64,000 nt of DNA from Dromiciops gliroides (GCF_019393635.1 NC_057867.1:56804492-56868491), one strand, 5' to 3'; shown: positions 1-13,031, counted from the first letter of the stretch. The notes: a model not told the origin generated them from the sequence alone. Program-made: numbers and translations.

Positions 1-1364
1 CCGAGGTCACACAGATGAACAGCAGAACTGGGAGTAGAACACCCCGACACACACACATCCTGACTTGTAGGCCAGTACTCTTCTATACCAACAGTGACGA
101 TAGCTAGCATTTATCTAACACCTTAAGGTGATACTACTTGGACACTGATGGTGCAGCTCTCATGTGAGGAGGAATAAAACTTTAGCCTAAGAGAAGAAGA
201 AACTACTAGAAATCAAGGAAGATCCAAGAGGCACAAGGGGACCTCATTTGAATCACATGTAACCTAGTGGTCCAGCTTAAGTTAGAAAGTGAAATGGCTC
301 ACAGAGACAGGCAACACTAATTCAGGCTGAAGCACTCACTTTTGTTGGAAACTAAGGCAAAAAAAATTCTCACTCTTTTATCTAGATGACTTCTTTAGCA
401 CCCTAAATCATCATGTGCTTCTGTCTGGGCAGCTATAGTCCCACCTCTTTTGAACCCTAACCCCACTGGAGTTCTGTTGGGCTGAGTGTCTAAATTCCAA
501 GGTGTAGATAATTAACTAATAAACATACTCAACTGTCTGTCATTATGACACGTAAGAGTAATTGCTATTGGAGTAAAGGGCATTAAGAGTATTGAATGGT
601 CAGTCTAGCATTCTTCCACTGAGACTCAGCTCACAGAATGTGCTCTTGTATAGAGGGGCTAGCAATTCTGAAGAACAGGGCCTTAGAACTGCATTTTCAA
701 ACAGGTCCCATAACTGGCACCTAAACAATGAACTTGTCCTAGGCTGTTAGGCCTCAGCCTGTGTGAAAGGGCTGATATGGGAAGGAATGAGCCAGGAGAG
801 TAGGTGTGGTCTCACAGATGGAAAAAAAAATGTAATTCCATATGTTGCAGTGAACCTCCCTTAGAACTAACTGATGTTGAAAGTGACATGATCAGTGCAT
901 TCATTATACATACATATGATGTGAATAGACCATGCAAGGACTATTTCAGAATCTATATGATTAAACAAGGCAATTTTACATTTAGGAATGCTAAATTCAT
1001 TGTATTTGAATAATTTAGCCATTTTCTACAAAGGGAAACTGCCATGTAATGTTGAGCAATTATCTCGTGAATTAGGACTGTATAGACAACCTGAAATATT
1101 TCTCAGTAGTCTATTGATTGTTGTTGTTGTTTGTTGTTTTGTTTTATTTTAATTTGGGAGGGAATGGGAGAGGAGGACAAGCCAGGCAAAAGGTAGAGAG
1201 GGAGAAGAGCAAATGTTTTCCAAATAATTGTTTCAGTGTTCCACTTCTTTTTGCCTCTGACACCAGAGTAACCAATGAAAATTGTTTCCCACTTCAAAAA
1301 AGGAAGTCAACATAATTATTTGGTATTAGGCACATGCACGCACATGCATGCGCACACACACACA

Positions 1365-1412
<48 letters not shown>

Positions 1413-2824
1413 AACCCACAGGTTGTTTTTGTTAAATCAACATTTTCCAATGTAGTTCAAACATATTGTGCACACAGGCATAGTTAACACTTAAAAAGAA
1501 ATGACATTGAAACCTAGATAAAGTACAATTCTGTACAGTTAAAACAATCCTTCTAGACACTCCACATAAACTATTGTGTGTTTTGTATGAAGGCTAGGTC
1601 TACATGAGTATTGCAGAGTGGAGAACTAAAACATTACTCAGATAATTAAAGATTTAAAAAGACCTGAATGCCTGTATAATGGAGGAAAGAGCAGTTTGGG
1701 GGACTTTACTTATGTGCACACTTGCAACAATTCTCCACTCCATTTCACAAATATAGACCTAGCCATAGAGTAGCTAGTTAATTCTGTTCTATACAGCCAA
1801 TCTGAGATGGAAGGTGGGACAGTTATCCAGGTAAAACAAGCCAAATAAATTATGCTCTGACCACAGTGAATTTAATCCTTTCTGAAAATAGGACTGCCCT
1901 CCCTTCCCCACTCCCCCATCCCAACCATATAACTGGATTGTTGGGAAACAAAGACCCAGTACCTCAGCAAATGCTCCTTAAGGAAAGACAAGAAGAGCAG
2001 GGAAAGCCTACAAGCCTGTGACTGAGCTTCTTGTGGCTTTAAAGAAATAAAGCAAGAAAAAAATAAACTGTGACATGTTGTCCCAACCTACCCAGATTGA
2101 CTGTCTCTGCTGTTTGAACTCTTGATAATTGCATGACCTTTTCCTTTACGGTGGTTGTGTAGATCAGATACCACAGTAATGCACTTTTTTTCATTTCTGT
2201 TTTCTATCAGGTAATGTTCTATACATAAATATATTCAGTTAACATTTATTGATTAATACAGATGGTTCACATTCATTTTTAATTTCAAATGACACTGAAC
2301 AACCAAGATTCAATCAGTTCATCCTTTTTCCCCTTACATTACAACCACAGTGAACTGATGGACTTGTTATTTGGATAATGTTTTCAAAACCAAATTGTAT
2401 AGACAGTACATTGCCATGGCTGGGTAATTGGGCTATAACAAGTCAAGCTGGTGGCTTGTTATAAACTCAGCTAACCTCTATGATACAGTATATGACTGTA
2501 CTTTTATGTCAAATAACAATATTTGCCAATCAGCAATGATGCCAGATGCAAACCAATTGCTCCCAACCCCATCCGGCAATTCTCCAAGGGGGTTGCTAGT
2601 TGGAGAGAATACAAATTGAAAAGATGATTGAAAACAAAACACTTCTTAACAAAGGTTTAAGAATAAAGAACAAAATTGAATAAATATAGTATCCTAAGCA
2701 ACATATCTTTATCCACAAACCCCAGAGAAATAGCAATCTTTTTGACTATTGCTTAATTTCTTCTGATAATGATTGGAAGGATAAATATATTTAACAAACT
2801 CTAGCTTCAAAAATGAGTGTACCA
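1..2824. other. Non-coding stretch downstream of SLITRK4
   Basis: AT-rich sequence with no reading frame that resembles a protein and no young SINE. It contains one CA/A microsatellite (listed separately). It lies beyond the likely 3' end of the SLITRK4 transcript on the minus strand. I see no gene in it. Confidence 0.6.
1331..1414. repeat. (CA)n microsatellite followed by A-tract
   Basis: An imperfect CA dinucleotide run from about 1351 to 1399, interrupted once by AA, runs into about 14 A residues at 1401-1414. The histidine/threonine-rich frame across it is an artefact of the repeat. Confidence 0.95.
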
Positions 2825-4118
2825 AACAATTTTATTAATTTCCCATACAAAATGGCATTTAATAAATTCTGTCTAATACCTTGATGTTGCTGAAAGCAAA
2901 CAGAGGTCATTAAAACATTTTCTTTTCAGTGACCCAATAGCATTAACTGTATTTTGTACTATAAACTAATCTAAAAATATTAATGATCAAAGCAGGGTAA
3001 AAACAATACAATTTGTTTCTTTACTTTATTTCAAAATAGTGATTATAAATACATTCTTATTATATTTCCTCCCCCAGCTCTTTGGATGCAACAACAATAA
3101 CGACAAAAAAACCTCACTGTGCTCATTTCATACAATATCAATGTACAAATCATGCAAAAGATAAGATAGATTAATAATATCACCACCATAAATTTCTAGA
3201 TGTGATGTTATATCTGAAATATCTGTTAACATTAGTCATGAGGCCATGCCCTTTATAATGTATGCATCCTTATGGCTTTTAAAACAAAAGAAAAAATAAA
3301 AAGAAACAAGGAAACAAATCTAATAACACTGGCTTTAAATGATTTTTCTGATTAAGATTTTTATTCTGTTTAATATTCAGCAAGAAAAGCTAAATTTTGA
3401 CTACACATCAGCTTACACTGTACTTGAACCACTGTACTTGAATAGCTGCTTTCTGATGAAATTACACAAAGATGTACTCTTTCAAAGAAACGATTAATCT
3501 TTATTAATTTTCATAAAAAAATAATTTAAGACTTACTTGAGAATACATGGACACAATATATTTTCATAACCCTTCCATTACTGCTTATACCGACTCATTT
3601 CCCTTGCAACAGTTCTAAAAGAATCCATTCAAATGTGTACAGAACCAAGAAAGCCATGATTTGTCCAGCCATGCTGACAAGCTGTAGTTCTTGGGTGTTC
3701 TCCATTTGAATGCAAGTTCTACTAGAAATGTTGAACCAAAATATATGCACTACCCCCTCAAGGATTAAACTAACATCAAGATTGTAGTTATACTGACAAA
3801 ATATGGAGATATAGTATCTTGACAGCTTTTGCACTCAACCCAAAACTTACACCTAAGTACAATACTGTAAAATTTTCAAAAAGAACTGTGGACGGACCTG
3901 TGCAAAATAGTATACACTATATAATGTAGGCACAATGAATTTGGTTAAGGATAGCATCTCAGCCTTAACTACTAGTCTTCTAACCACCATTCAGTTACAA
4001 TCAGTACCCCCAAAAGAACCATGCTTCTGGAATTTCCTTTTGTTTTCCATTGAACATTTTTGTTTTTGTTTTTGAATCTCTCTCAGGAGACCAAGATACA
4101 GACAATATGCTAGCTAGT

Positions 4119-5080
4119 TACAGAGAGTCTTCAGATTGTGGCAGGAAGTCTTCTTCCTGCTGATCTTCTGGCAACCTTTTAGCTTGCCCACACTGGGCAA
4201 AAGGTATCATCACAATGGCCTAGCACTCCCAAATCGCTGATGAAACTAAACTATGAGTGTTCATCATTGAAGCATCCACTTCAGATTTCACAATCCATAC
4301 TTCATTGATCATAGGATCAACTAAAGTACTTCAGGGTTTTTGTTCATTTTTGTCCTGTAAGATCTCTATGCATTTAGGAAGCCTTGACTCCATGGATGCA
4401 TACATGTTTGGTAATGACATCATAACATTCCAGATGGCATTTGGGTTGAACACCGGTCTGTCACACATGTAACTTAATGCCAATTTTCAACCTTGGAATT
4501 CAATAGCTGTCTCAGGCCTTTTGTAAATGTGTATAAATTTCTCCCACAAATTTTGTGTCAAGGAAACCACTCGCCTTAAAGTTCTAAGAGCACCACCAGC
4601 AAGGAGACATGAAAACTGAGGAGAGATTTCTTTTTCACTCTCTTTTAAAATATTTTTAAAATCAATTATATATGCATATATATATATACACATATACATA
4701 TACATATATATATTAAATCTAGGTTATATGCCAAACCTCCTCCCAGGGCAAATGCAGAAGGCCCTGGAAATGAAGAGTTTATCACCAAGATTGTTGTTAG
4801 AACTTCTGCCACAGTGTCATCTCAGAAGTGCCACTTGAAAAGCATGAAGAAAATCTGTTTACTTTTCTTGTCACTGGATTGATCAATGTATTGGTTACAG
4901 AAGGTGGCAGAGGGCAACATTATGGAGGCCGGTCAAAGCAGAATGGCTTTCCCACTGGGACTTTGCCAAGAGGGAGACAGTCTCTGTATCTTGCAAACAC
5001 CTTCGATGAATGGGTGTTTGAGTATCTTGATCCGTTTGACTCCCACCTTATCTGCCAAAACAACCACAATGGTGTCATTT
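4119..5080 (-). pseudogene. Candidate old processed pseudogene, parent not identified
   Basis: On the minus strand a series of protein-like segments follows one another in order but is split by stops and frame changes. They lie at about 5075-4940 (includes ADKVGVKRIKILKHPFIEG), 4823-4705 (includes FPGPSAFALGGGLAYNLDL), 4625-4487 (includes RRVVSLTQNLWEKFIHIYKR), 4484-4343 (includes YMCDRPVFNPNAIWNVMMSL), about 4337-4228, and about 4222-4119 ending in a stop (LPQSEDSL). No introns are apparent, which suggests a retrocopy. A TA-rich microsatellite at 4667-4715 interrupts it. I do not recognise the parent protein. The plus strand also has open frames here (4257-4472 and 4828-5100), so coding on the other strand or chance cannot be excluded. 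No poly-A tail or target duplication was found. Confidence 0.4.
4667..4715. repeat. TA/CATATA microsatellite
   Basis: Alternating TA with interspersed CATATA units, inside the pseudogene-like segment. Confidence 0.9.
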
Positions 5081-6570
5081 GGGGAGTCATGAGACTATAA
5101 AATACTGTGAACTGAACTGAGACCAATAAATGCATTTTACAATGTGGCCTCTACCAGCCAAGATTACCATGTTTACTGTTCCACTTGACCATCTGACATT
5201 GGTCAGAAATTGAAGGAACAGTATACTGGTGCATATTAAGATTAAACTATTTACCTTACTCTTTACTTTTTTTTGTAAATACTTGTAATGAAAACTATTT
5301 AGATTAAGCTGTAGAACCCTGAAAAGCAAGACAACTGATGGCAAATACCAACTGTCCGAGAGACACGATACTATAAAACTAATGAATCTATTTTAAAATG
5401 CACAATTGGTAACAAATCTGAAGATAATATGCTAATTTCACAAGAATAGCACAGAACACTTTTGTTTGTTTGTTTGTTTGAAATTATACCTGATCACATT
5501 ATCCAGAATAGTTCTATACACTTCATCTCTTGCTTTCAGGTTGTTATATTTTCTCTCTTTTCATTTCTATTGAATGATAGATGCACTGTGATCAGGAAAA
5601 CAAGTCAGGCATATTAAATACATATTAAGGAGTACATATTTTGCTATTTAGTGTACAAGGTATTTCATAAATACGAATTATATTACAAAAATAGTTTCTG
5701 GTTCGCTCACATGGTAAGCATTTGGCTAATTTTGGCCAACCTTAGAGGATTGTAGCTATTTCACATAACTGAGGACAAACTCTAGTCATAGTTTGAATTT
5801 TGAGTTGTATTTAATTCTGCATTAACATCAATTATTTCTTCAGATCACCACAAATGCTGTATAAATCACATTGATTTTTTTCTCTTTTAAATTTTATGTA
5901 TAGACAGGTATGCTTAAAGTGTTCAAATTTATTTTCATCGGTATGTAATGCATGGTATATTTTAAACAAATGTTTGCACAATTTAACATCAGTAAATCCA
6001 GTGGTTTCAAGATGCAGGCCATAAAGGTTACCAATTTACAAATACTACCGAATGTTCTCTCTTTGCATGCTTTTAAAAAAACTTTTCAGAGAATCTTTAA
6101 ACAGAGTTGTTACAATGCCACAAATCAATGGATTACTCCAGTTCCACCACCAACTTAATCCACGTGCAAGATGAAGGACCCAGCTGAGGTACAAACACTG
6201 CTACCAGTTTGCTTGTGTTTGCTTTAACAAATCACAAGGAGGCGAAGGTTTTGCAATGGGGGAGGGGGTACAAAACCAATTTGCCCCTTGCACTTAAATT
6301 CAGCATAATATGTATATAAAGCATCCCTTTGGCAATAGAGTTTGCAGTATCCCCACAGGATTCCACAGTCTAAGTTTTATGGAGTGAAATCCATTAAAGG
6401 TCAAAATCCTTCTCTATTTGACAACTCATATGTAACTACAGTTAATCTGACACCCTTGGAAACACCTGCCTCTATGCCTATTGATAATATAGAATTTGGA
6501 AGTTAGAAGTCAACAAAAGGCACTTTCATCATTAAATAAATGTCCTCTGTAGGAAATAAGACTGCATGAC

Positions 6571-9087
6571 CTATATTTTGTTCAAAGCTGTTTGCTCTTC
6601 AAGAACTTGTAGGTAGTCGGGAGAACTCTGGAGTTTTGCTTTTAGTTCAAAATATTCACTCTTTCTCTGCTCTACAACAATTTTACTATGATTACCTCCT
6701 ATTAGAGATTTCTTATTTTTCTTGTCTTGCTGCTTTTCTGGATAGCGGATCTCAAAGCCACTGACCCCGATGCTGTTGTACTCCTTTTTGCTTTCCAGAA
6801 AATTCTGAATGAATACATTTGAATCCCGGCCAGGGAATAATTCATCCAACTCATCAATTGTGCTCAGTCTTTTCCTGGTATCCACATGGACGAGATCTTT
6901 GTCCTTGTCAGGAGCATTTCTCAGGATTACTTTCTGTCCTGGGGGCTCAGAGAACATGAAACCTGCTTCAGACTCTTTCAAGCCACACGTGTGGCTCTTG
7001 CTCATCTGCTCAATGGTCTGTGGGATGAAGGCTTCTGCTGCAAGCCCATCCTTCTTGTTGGTCTTGTGCTCATGCTTTCTCAGCTGCAGTTGCATGGAGC
7101 TGCATTCCGGGTTCCCGAGGCCTTCGTGTTTCACGATTGGCTTCTTGTTGCGCCGGAGCACAAAGACTAGGAGGCAGAAAGCAACAAACACAGTTAAAAT
7201 CAAGACCACCAGGATGCTCAAGATTAAAATGGACAGAGGGACTGGGCCTCCGGGGGGACTTCGAATGGGCCCCATTGGTGTAGTGAGGGTAATGGCAGGT
7301 ATGGGGCTAGTGAAGGGAGACGAAGGCCTATTGAGCAACTTCGGACACAGGATTTCGTTTTTGAGGGACTTGAGTTCGATGCTGGCAAACTGTACAGGTG
7401 TTTCACATTTTAATTCCTTCATCACGATATCATCTTTTAGTTTCTCCAGCCACAGCTTTAGGGCCACCAAGTCACAAGTGCAGTCCCACGGGTTGCCCTC
7501 AAGGTCTATCTGTGTAAGGGACTGGAGCTGATCGAGTACCCCACTCACAGGCAGGTACATGAATTTGTTGTTCCTCAGGTTCAGCCGAGCAAGAGGAGCA
7601 CCTGCAAAAATGTAAACCGGCAGGCTCTTTAAGAGGTTATTGTTCAGGTACAACAACTGCAAATTGGGCATTGAGTCAAAGGTGCCGGCTAAGATTTCTA
7701 TGATCCAGTTGTATTCCAAATAGAGATATTGCAGGTTGTATAGACCTGCAAACATTTCAGGGTACAGACGTTCTAGCTGATTGCCATTGAGATAGAGTCT
7801 GCGGAGATTGGTAAGATTCCGGAACACCTCTCCCTTGATTGCTGTAATCTGATTGCTGCCTAAGTGGAGTAGATCCAGCCCTTCAAATTCAGTGAAATCT
7901 GAGGTGTCCACATCTTTAATCTGATTGCCATTGACATGCAGCTTCTTGGCATTTAAGGGTTTGGGCATCAACTCGGCCATTGATTGTATATTTTTTTCTT
8001 GGCAATTGACACTTAAGCCTAAATCAGAAGGGTGAGTTTTGCAAAAACAAGGGATTGGGCAAGGTGTCAGTGGTGGTACCCTAGTTTGATAAGATACAAT
8101 CTGACTCAGATTACGATTTGAGAGTGATTTGCCTGCAACGATGCTAGAGATCTTTGAAGGATTGGTTGTTTTGGGGGGCTTAGTCACTAATCTCTGTAAT
8201 GAAGTTTGGGTTGTATGACCATTGGGTGTGGTATAGCCATTTTCCAGCTGAGAGGGTGGTAGGATCCGCACATCAAAATCACTCCCAGTTCCCATGGAAC
8301 ATAATTCTTGTTTATTGGTTTCCTTCAGAAGCCTCCCATACAAGTCACTGGGCGTTTCACAGATAGCTTCTCCTATGTAAATGTTATATGGCATGTTCTC
8401 GAGCCATGCTTTCAAAGGCAGCAAATCACAACTGCAATTCCAAGGATTATCTTCGAGCTGTAATTCAACGACACGGCCAATGTGTTCCAGCACACCAATG
8501 TAGGGTAGCTTCTGTATTCGATTCCCACGAATATCCAGATGGGTCAGAGACGCGAATCGGAAAATATTATCGGGAAGGAACGAAATCAGATTGTCATTCA
8601 GAATGAGCACTTTCAGTTTATGGAGTTTATTGAAGGCTCCCCGTTCAATATACTTGATTAAATTGTAGTCGGCCTGGAGATACTCCAAGTTCTCTATGCC
8701 AAGGAAAGTGTCAGCTCGGAGAACCTTTAATTCATTGTTATTCAAGTGCAACTGTTTTAATGCACTGAGCCCCAGGAAGGCTCCTCCCTCAATGTTCTGC
8801 AATTTATTATTCCCCAGCTGCAGGGACACTGCATGTGAGAAATTGAGAAACGTATTGGGATAGAGGACAATTAACAAATTATTTTGAAAATTGAGGTGGT
8901 AAAAATTTGACCAGGGTGGTTTCAATTGATTTGGTCTGAAGACAGACACCTTTTCACAGTTGACATAGAGTACATTCTCCACCGACACACAGGAGCACAC
9001 ATTGCAAATTTCCACCGAGGGGTCAGACTCTGCATTTGTTGAAACACAAAGGGGGGTAGACAGAACCAGAAAGAGCCAAAGCAACAT
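6571..9087 (-). CDS. SLITRK4: SLITRK4, SLIT and NTRK-like family member 4 (complete)
   Basis: Single-pass neuronal membrane protein of the SLITRK family. These are postsynaptic adhesion proteins that bind presynaptic receptor tyrosine phosphatases (family knowledge). The 838 residues match the human length, about 837 from memory. Visible in order: signal peptide at about 1-19; cysteine-rich cap at 28-44 ([17 protein letters not shown]); first leucine-rich-repeat block at about 60-210; LRRCT cap at about 214-263 ([14 protein letters not shown]); linker; second LRRNT at about 343-362; second repeat block at about 380-530; LRRCT at about 532-581 (NPWDCTCDL); transmembrane helix at about 617-645 followed by RRNKK; cytoplasmic tail ending in [18 protein letters not shown], the NTRK-like tyrosine motif. 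The coding sequence is intact in one exon, as in other mammals. I chose the ATG at 9087 because [10 protein letters not shown] aligns with the known SLITRK4 start. The frame stays open upstream to 9168, but those 27 codons look like splice-site and 5' UTR sequence. Paralogue SLITRK2 is less likely given the close match along the whole protein. Confidence 0.98.
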   Translation of the reverse strand: MLLWLFLVLSTPLCVSTNAESDPSVEICNVCSCVSVENVLYVNCEKVSVFRPNQLKPPWSNFYHLNFQNNLLIVLYPNTFLNFSHAVSLQLGNNKLQNIEGGAFLGLSALKQLHLNNNELKVLRADTFLGIENLEYLQADYNLIKYIERGAFNKLHKLKVLILNDNLISFLPDNIFRFASLTHLDIRGNRIQKLPYIGVLEHIGRVVELQLEDNPWNCSCDLLPLKAWLENMPYNIYIGEAICETPSDLYGRLLKETNKQELCSMGTGSDFDVRILPPSQLENGYTTPNGHTTQTSLQRLVTKPPKTTNPSKISSIVAGKSLSNRNLSQIVSYQTRVPPLTPCPIPCFCKTHPSDLGLSVNCQEKNIQSMAELMPKPLNAKKLHVNGNQIKDVDTSDFTEFEGLDLLHLGSNQITAIKGEVFRNLTNLRRLYLNGNQLERLYPEMFAGLYNLQYLYLEYNWIIEILAGTFDSMPNLQLLYLNNNLLKSLPVYIFAGAPLARLNLRNNKFMYLPVSGVLDQLQSLTQIDLEGNPWDCTCDLVALKLWLEKLKDDIVMKELKCETPVQFASIELKSLKNEILCPKLLNRPSSPFTSPIPAITLTTPMGPIRSPPGGPVPLSILILSILVVLILTVFVAFCLLVFVLRRNKKPIVKHEGLGNPECSSMQLQLRKHEHKTNKKDGLAAEAFIPQTIEQMSKSHTCGLKESEAGFMFSEPPGQKVILRNAPDKDKDLVHVDTRKRLSTIDELDELFPGRDSNVFIQNFLESKKEYNSIGVSGFEIRYPEKQQDKKNKKSLIGGNHSKIVVEQRKSEYFELKAKLQSSPDYLQVLEEQTALNKI

Positions 9088-9118
9088 CTTCTTGCATTCA
9101 GCAAACAACTTTATGCTT

Positions 9119-9155
9119 CTGAATAAAGAGAAAGTATCTAAAAAAAGAAAAAAAA
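9119..9155 (-). other. SLITRK4: Candidate splice acceptor of the SLITRK4 coding exon
   Basis: On the minus strand a T-rich pyrimidine tract leads to TTTAG at 9139-9138, and then to TTATTCAG at 9120-9119, about 30 bases before the start codon. Either AG could be the acceptor joining a 5' non-coding exon to the coding exon. A spliced 5' UTR before a single coding exon is the usual SLITRK layout. Which AG is used needs RNA data. Confidence 0.55.
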
Positions 9156-9239
9156 ACATTTTGTTCAATGGTCATTCTCTTGAAAATTAATCTGGGTAGA
9201 AACTAAACCTTAGTGAATTATTAGGCAGTATATGTTGTG

Positions 9240-9370
9240 TATGTAGAGAAATATATGTGTGCATAGACCTTTATATATACACACATGTGTTTACATATAG
9301 ATATTCATGTACATATGCATATATAGACATATGCACACACATATATATATCCACACATGCACACACATAA
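9240..9370. repeat. Compound TA/CA microsatellite
   Basis: A mixture of TATA, CATATA and CACACA runs with ATG/CAT interruptions, just upstream of the coding exon in gene orientation. Confidence 0.85.
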
Positions 9371-10207
9371 GATATTTAAACCACAGAAATTCAATATATA
9401 CTAAAACCTGACACTGATCCCACCCAGAAAACCCAATGCAAACACCATACATCTCTTTGACTTTAGTGGTAATGATTTGTATGAAATGTACATAATGGTG
9501 TAGGGCAAAGATAACAAATACAAAGAACGATTCCTAATTGTGGCAAAAGCCCTGCCATTCTGTAAATATTTCCTCTACCCAGCTTGTTTCAAATCCTTCC
9601 TTAGCACTGACCCCAGCAAAGGTCCCTAGTCTTTGAATGCTCAAGTCCAGAACCAGAACCACCAAGGAGTTCCAATGTGTGAATTTTAATTCTATAGGTG
9701 GTACCATAATTAGAAAGGTAGATCAGAAGACAGAATAGTATAAGGTTTGACTGAGGGACAAAATAAAAGGGCCAGATTAGTGTGGAGCCCAGGGAGTTGA
9801 GATAGAATGAGGAGGGGCACAGGGCAAAGATATGAGAGCAGCAGCAACAACAACAATACCTTTCTATTTGTACAGCAATTTAAAATATGCAAATCTACTT
9901 TGAGCCTCACAGTGTTGTCTCCCTTTCTACAGCCAAGAAAACATAATTTTAGAGAGAAAAAAGTGAGTTGTCCAAAGTCACTCAGCTTCTCCGTTCAAGT
10001 CAAGTCCTATGGCCTTTCAACCACACCAATATGGTTTAGCTTAAGTTTACAATTGGGCTGAATTCTACAGGATAGTTCACTCCCATGCTTTTCAGTCTAA
10101 AAGAAGGCAGGTGTTGTTATAGGAAGAGGAAAAAATAACCTAGGGGATAGAAGGGGAAAGATTAGTTATCTAGAAGATGTCTCTAGCTACAGGACAGTCA
10201 TTAGAAA

Positions 10208-10232
10208 CACACACACACACACACACACACAC
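10208..10232. repeat. (CA)n microsatellite
   Basis: About 12 uninterrupted CA units. Confidence 0.95.
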
Positions 10233-11394
10233 AATAGCAACAACCAACCACAAAAAAACTTGTCCTGAGGGAGTCCACAGAAAGGAATTTTCTTTTTGAG
10301 TGCAGAGATGAATAGCTGATCTATCTTGGCATTACAGAGACTGTTGCCTCACTTCATGTCTCTCTTCCCTTTCCTTTTTAGCTTCAGTCCATATGTTGGC
10401 TGCTACTTAGTCCAAACTCCTGCTCCAGCCTCCTTTTACCACTGTCTACCACTGCCTGGGATATGGAGTTCACACAGCGACATTGCTATATGGCTCTAGC
10501 TGGGGAGCTAGCTATATACTCTGTAGTCACAGCAGATTCTTGTCTTAAATTAATCAGTTCCCAGCTGTTCCCCCCTTCCCCCACACACTCTTCTTACCCC
10601 TGATCTCTAAGCAAATAGAATAACATTTGTTGGTAGAGTTTAATGCTTAGCAAATTCACCCATTTTCTCCAACTCTTCACATATTCCAGCACATCTACAT
10701 GAATTTCTGCAAGACAATTTCCATAAACATATACAGCATGTATTTGCTTTTGATGTATGAAGGTTTAGCCATGTCATTTCATTTCATGGTAAATAGCCAG
10801 AAAGCTGCTATTGCAAACTGGTTACCTTCAAACCATAATGAAAATCTCTAAATTACCTTGGAATGCACAAGAGGAAAATGATGCAGTGAAAGACACATCC
10901 TATACACACCCCTTTGTTTATTTTGCCAATGAGGAATGTCCATAATAACAACATATCATACCTAAAAAAGTAGATCAGCCATTATGCATGACCTACAGAG
11001 ATCTATAGTTTTAAGGTGGGCCAAAGTGAAACACAGAACTACGCTGGCAGATTGCTCATTGGAAGCTGGAAAGATATACATTGACCCTAGTTGGTGTGAC
11101 GACATGACTGGTAGTGCAGAAGAAATCACAATTCACAAGAATGACATCACCAAAATCTCAAAACAACTCTCATTGTCAAATCACGCTTTTCGGGGACCAT
11201 TTTCCTAGACATGACCACTGATCCCCAGCTACCCATGTCCAGCTCAGCCATTTCTCGGCACTTTTCTTCCTCAGGTATAAACCGAAATCTGAACCAGAAA
11301 CAAACAAACGAACAAAAAAACCACACCAACAGAGCCTCAGTTGAAAAGGGGGCTCCCTTCCCCCTCTAGATTTCTACTGTGGGTAACAAAAAGG

Positions 11395-11610
11395 GGGGCA
11401 GGGAAGAGCCAGGAGGAAGTTAAAAAAAAAAGGCAGCTCCCTTCGAAAAGGAGGAAACATGAGCCAGCTGGAATGGGAGAGAATAGGAAAAGAGGGAGTT
11501 CCAAGGAGAAGAGAATGACAAGAAGGAGCCAGAAAGAGGACAGAGGGATTAAGAGAAATGAGAAAGAGGGCAGAGGGGATGGAGAAAAAGGAAAACAGGG
11601 CAGAGGGTAA
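11395..11610. repeat. Purine-rich (GA-rich) low-complexity tract
   Basis: The plus strand is almost entirely A and G, with short GGAGG/AGAAAG motifs. Both the basic plus-strand frame and the serine/leucine/phenylalanine-rich minus-strand frame come from this composition. Confidence 0.8.
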
Positions 11611-12941
11611 AAGGACAAAGTCAAAGAATTGCAGGAGCTAAACAAACATTTAGCAAATGGCAGAAAAATAATGCGCTACTTAAAGCACTCTTGGGATGCT
11701 GCTAGGCACCTCTCCAGCCTTCCCGTGTCCTGCAGGGTGCTTTGTCAGCCAGATGCCCCTCTCGAGCTCCCGAGGACAGGCATGTACACACATAGGAAGT
11801 CTGAGCAAAAATCATTCACCCACTCTGGGAGCTTATGATCGCATCTCATGCCCGGAGAGGGTGGGGGAGGGAAAGGGGAGGGGGAGCGGGGGAGCAGAAC
11901 AGGCACAGGGCTAGTGGGAAGATGGCAAAGGAAGCAGTCGCTTGCCTGCCTAAGGAAAGACAGAGGGAATAGAGATGCTGCCACTCGGAGCTCCGGAGCT
12001 CCAAAGGAGTCCCGAGGTGGCCGATGGCAGCAACATCGAGTACCGCATTGCCGCAACCCCGTGCCCAGGGCCGGGGCTGAAGCCGGCCGGGTTGCTTCCC
12101 TGGGTGTCCCCCTTCAGCTGCCCAAGATGAGCGACTGGCACAGGGGCAGTCCTATCCCAAGCCACCGAGGGTAGCAGCTGGAGTTTCCCAGACGCCTCTT
12201 TAAAGCCACAGAGAGGTGGGGGGAGGGAGAGGGCAGGGTTGAGGATGCCAGGCTTAGAAGGCTGGAGTCTCTCTGCAACCCCCTTTCCTCCCCTCCCCCC
12301 CCCCGCCCCTGTCGAAAGAGCCCTGCTCTCGCCTCGCCTCCCGCCCCCCCCATTCTGAGCCTATGCCAGCCTAGAATGGACCGGGGCAGAAGGGGGACAC
12401 TATTCAGGCATCTCCCTCCTGCCTGAGATCAGAGCGTCCCCCAGAACCCGGCCACAACCCAGACCTTTCAAAGTCCCTTTTGCCGTCTCCACCCCGGCTT
12501 CTTCAGCTTCGGTCCTCAGTGGGAGAGCCCCCTGCTTACCCACCAGTTCATGCTAGCTGCAGCATCTCCTTAAGGTCCCAGGCAAGTGCAGAGCCCTGGC
12601 CCAATGAAGTGATTGCGAAGGGTCAAAAGCTCCGAGAGAGAGGAGTCGGGTGGGCCAGCTGGGAGGTGACGAAAGTCTGAGCTGGGGGCAACTAGGTCCC
12701 CTTTGGGTGCCCCAGCCCAGCAGCCCAGGGCTGCCGCTAACAGCCACGACAGGAGAGGATTCCCCGGGTACCCAAATCCAGGCGACAAGGAGGCGGCGAC
12801 CGTACGCCCAACGCTCTGAGGGCACCCGCAAACTCGGGATGCTCCCGCACCCCCAACCACCTCACCACCTCCCCAGTGTGCCTGGGTAGGAGGGCAGGCC
12901 AGGGTGGGGGATGGAGTACCCAGCCTGCCTCCCACTGGCCG

Positions 12942-12956
12942 GGCACCTACCTCTCC
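12942..12956 (-). other. SLITRK4: Candidate splice donor of SLITRK4 exon 1
   Basis: The minus strand reads GGAGAG|GTAGGTGCC, a fair match to AG|GTRAGT, with the exon ending at 12951. Other GT donors in the island, for example CGCAG|GTAGGC near 14347 and GGTGG|GTAAGC near 12540, are alternatives. Only transcript data can choose. Confidence 0.3.
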
Positions 12957-13031
12957 TCTCCTCTCCTCTCTTCTCCTCTCCTCTCTTCTCCTCTCCTCTC
13001 CTCTCCTCTCCTCTCCTCTCCTCTCCTCTCT
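12951..13031. repeat. (CTCTC)n minisatellite, GGAGA-type on the minus strand
   Basis: About 16 tandem copies of a five-base CT-rich unit with a few TCTTC variants. If the first exon ends at 12951, this tract is transcribed as a purine-rich GAGAG repeat in the 5' UTR. The serine/leucine-rich frames across it are repeat artefacts. Confidence 0.95.

Larger units (their letters stand above)
2831..6570 (-). other. SLITRK4: Probable SLITRK4 3' UTR (end uncertain)
   Basis: AT-rich sequence immediately after the SLITRK4 stop codon, on the minus strand. Minus-strand AATAAA hexamers (TTTATT on the plus strand) occur at 5928-5933, 3500-3505, 3360-3365, 3025-3030 and 2831-2836. Any could be a polyadenylation signal and sequence alone does not decide which is used. 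No SINE, L1 or L2 was recognised in this stretch, in contrast to the region after 23 kb. The span includes the pseudogene-like segment at 4119-5080, so the mature 3' UTR could end before it. The extent given is therefore a maximum and is inference. Confidence 0.45.
9140..11849 (-). other. SLITRK4: Likely SLITRK4 5' UTR intron
   Basis: Non-coding sequence between the coding exon and the GC-rich island. It holds AT/CA microsatellites at about 9240-9370 and 10208-10232, a purine-rich tract at about 11395-11610, and no recognisable SINE or LINE. The intron assignment is inference from the acceptor at 9.12 kb and the donor candidate at 12.95 kb. Confidence 0.45.

Noticed and set aside
6809..7531. 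240-codon plus-strand frame opposite SLITRK4
   Set aside because: It is antisense to the conserved coding exon and has no independent protein-like features.
9088..9168. In-frame upstream extension of SLITRK4 by 27 codons, starting MNKMFFF
   Set aside because: The stretch overlaps a pyrimidine tract and AG acceptor. The residue pattern after the ATG at 9087 is a normal signal peptide and matches known SLITRK4 starts.
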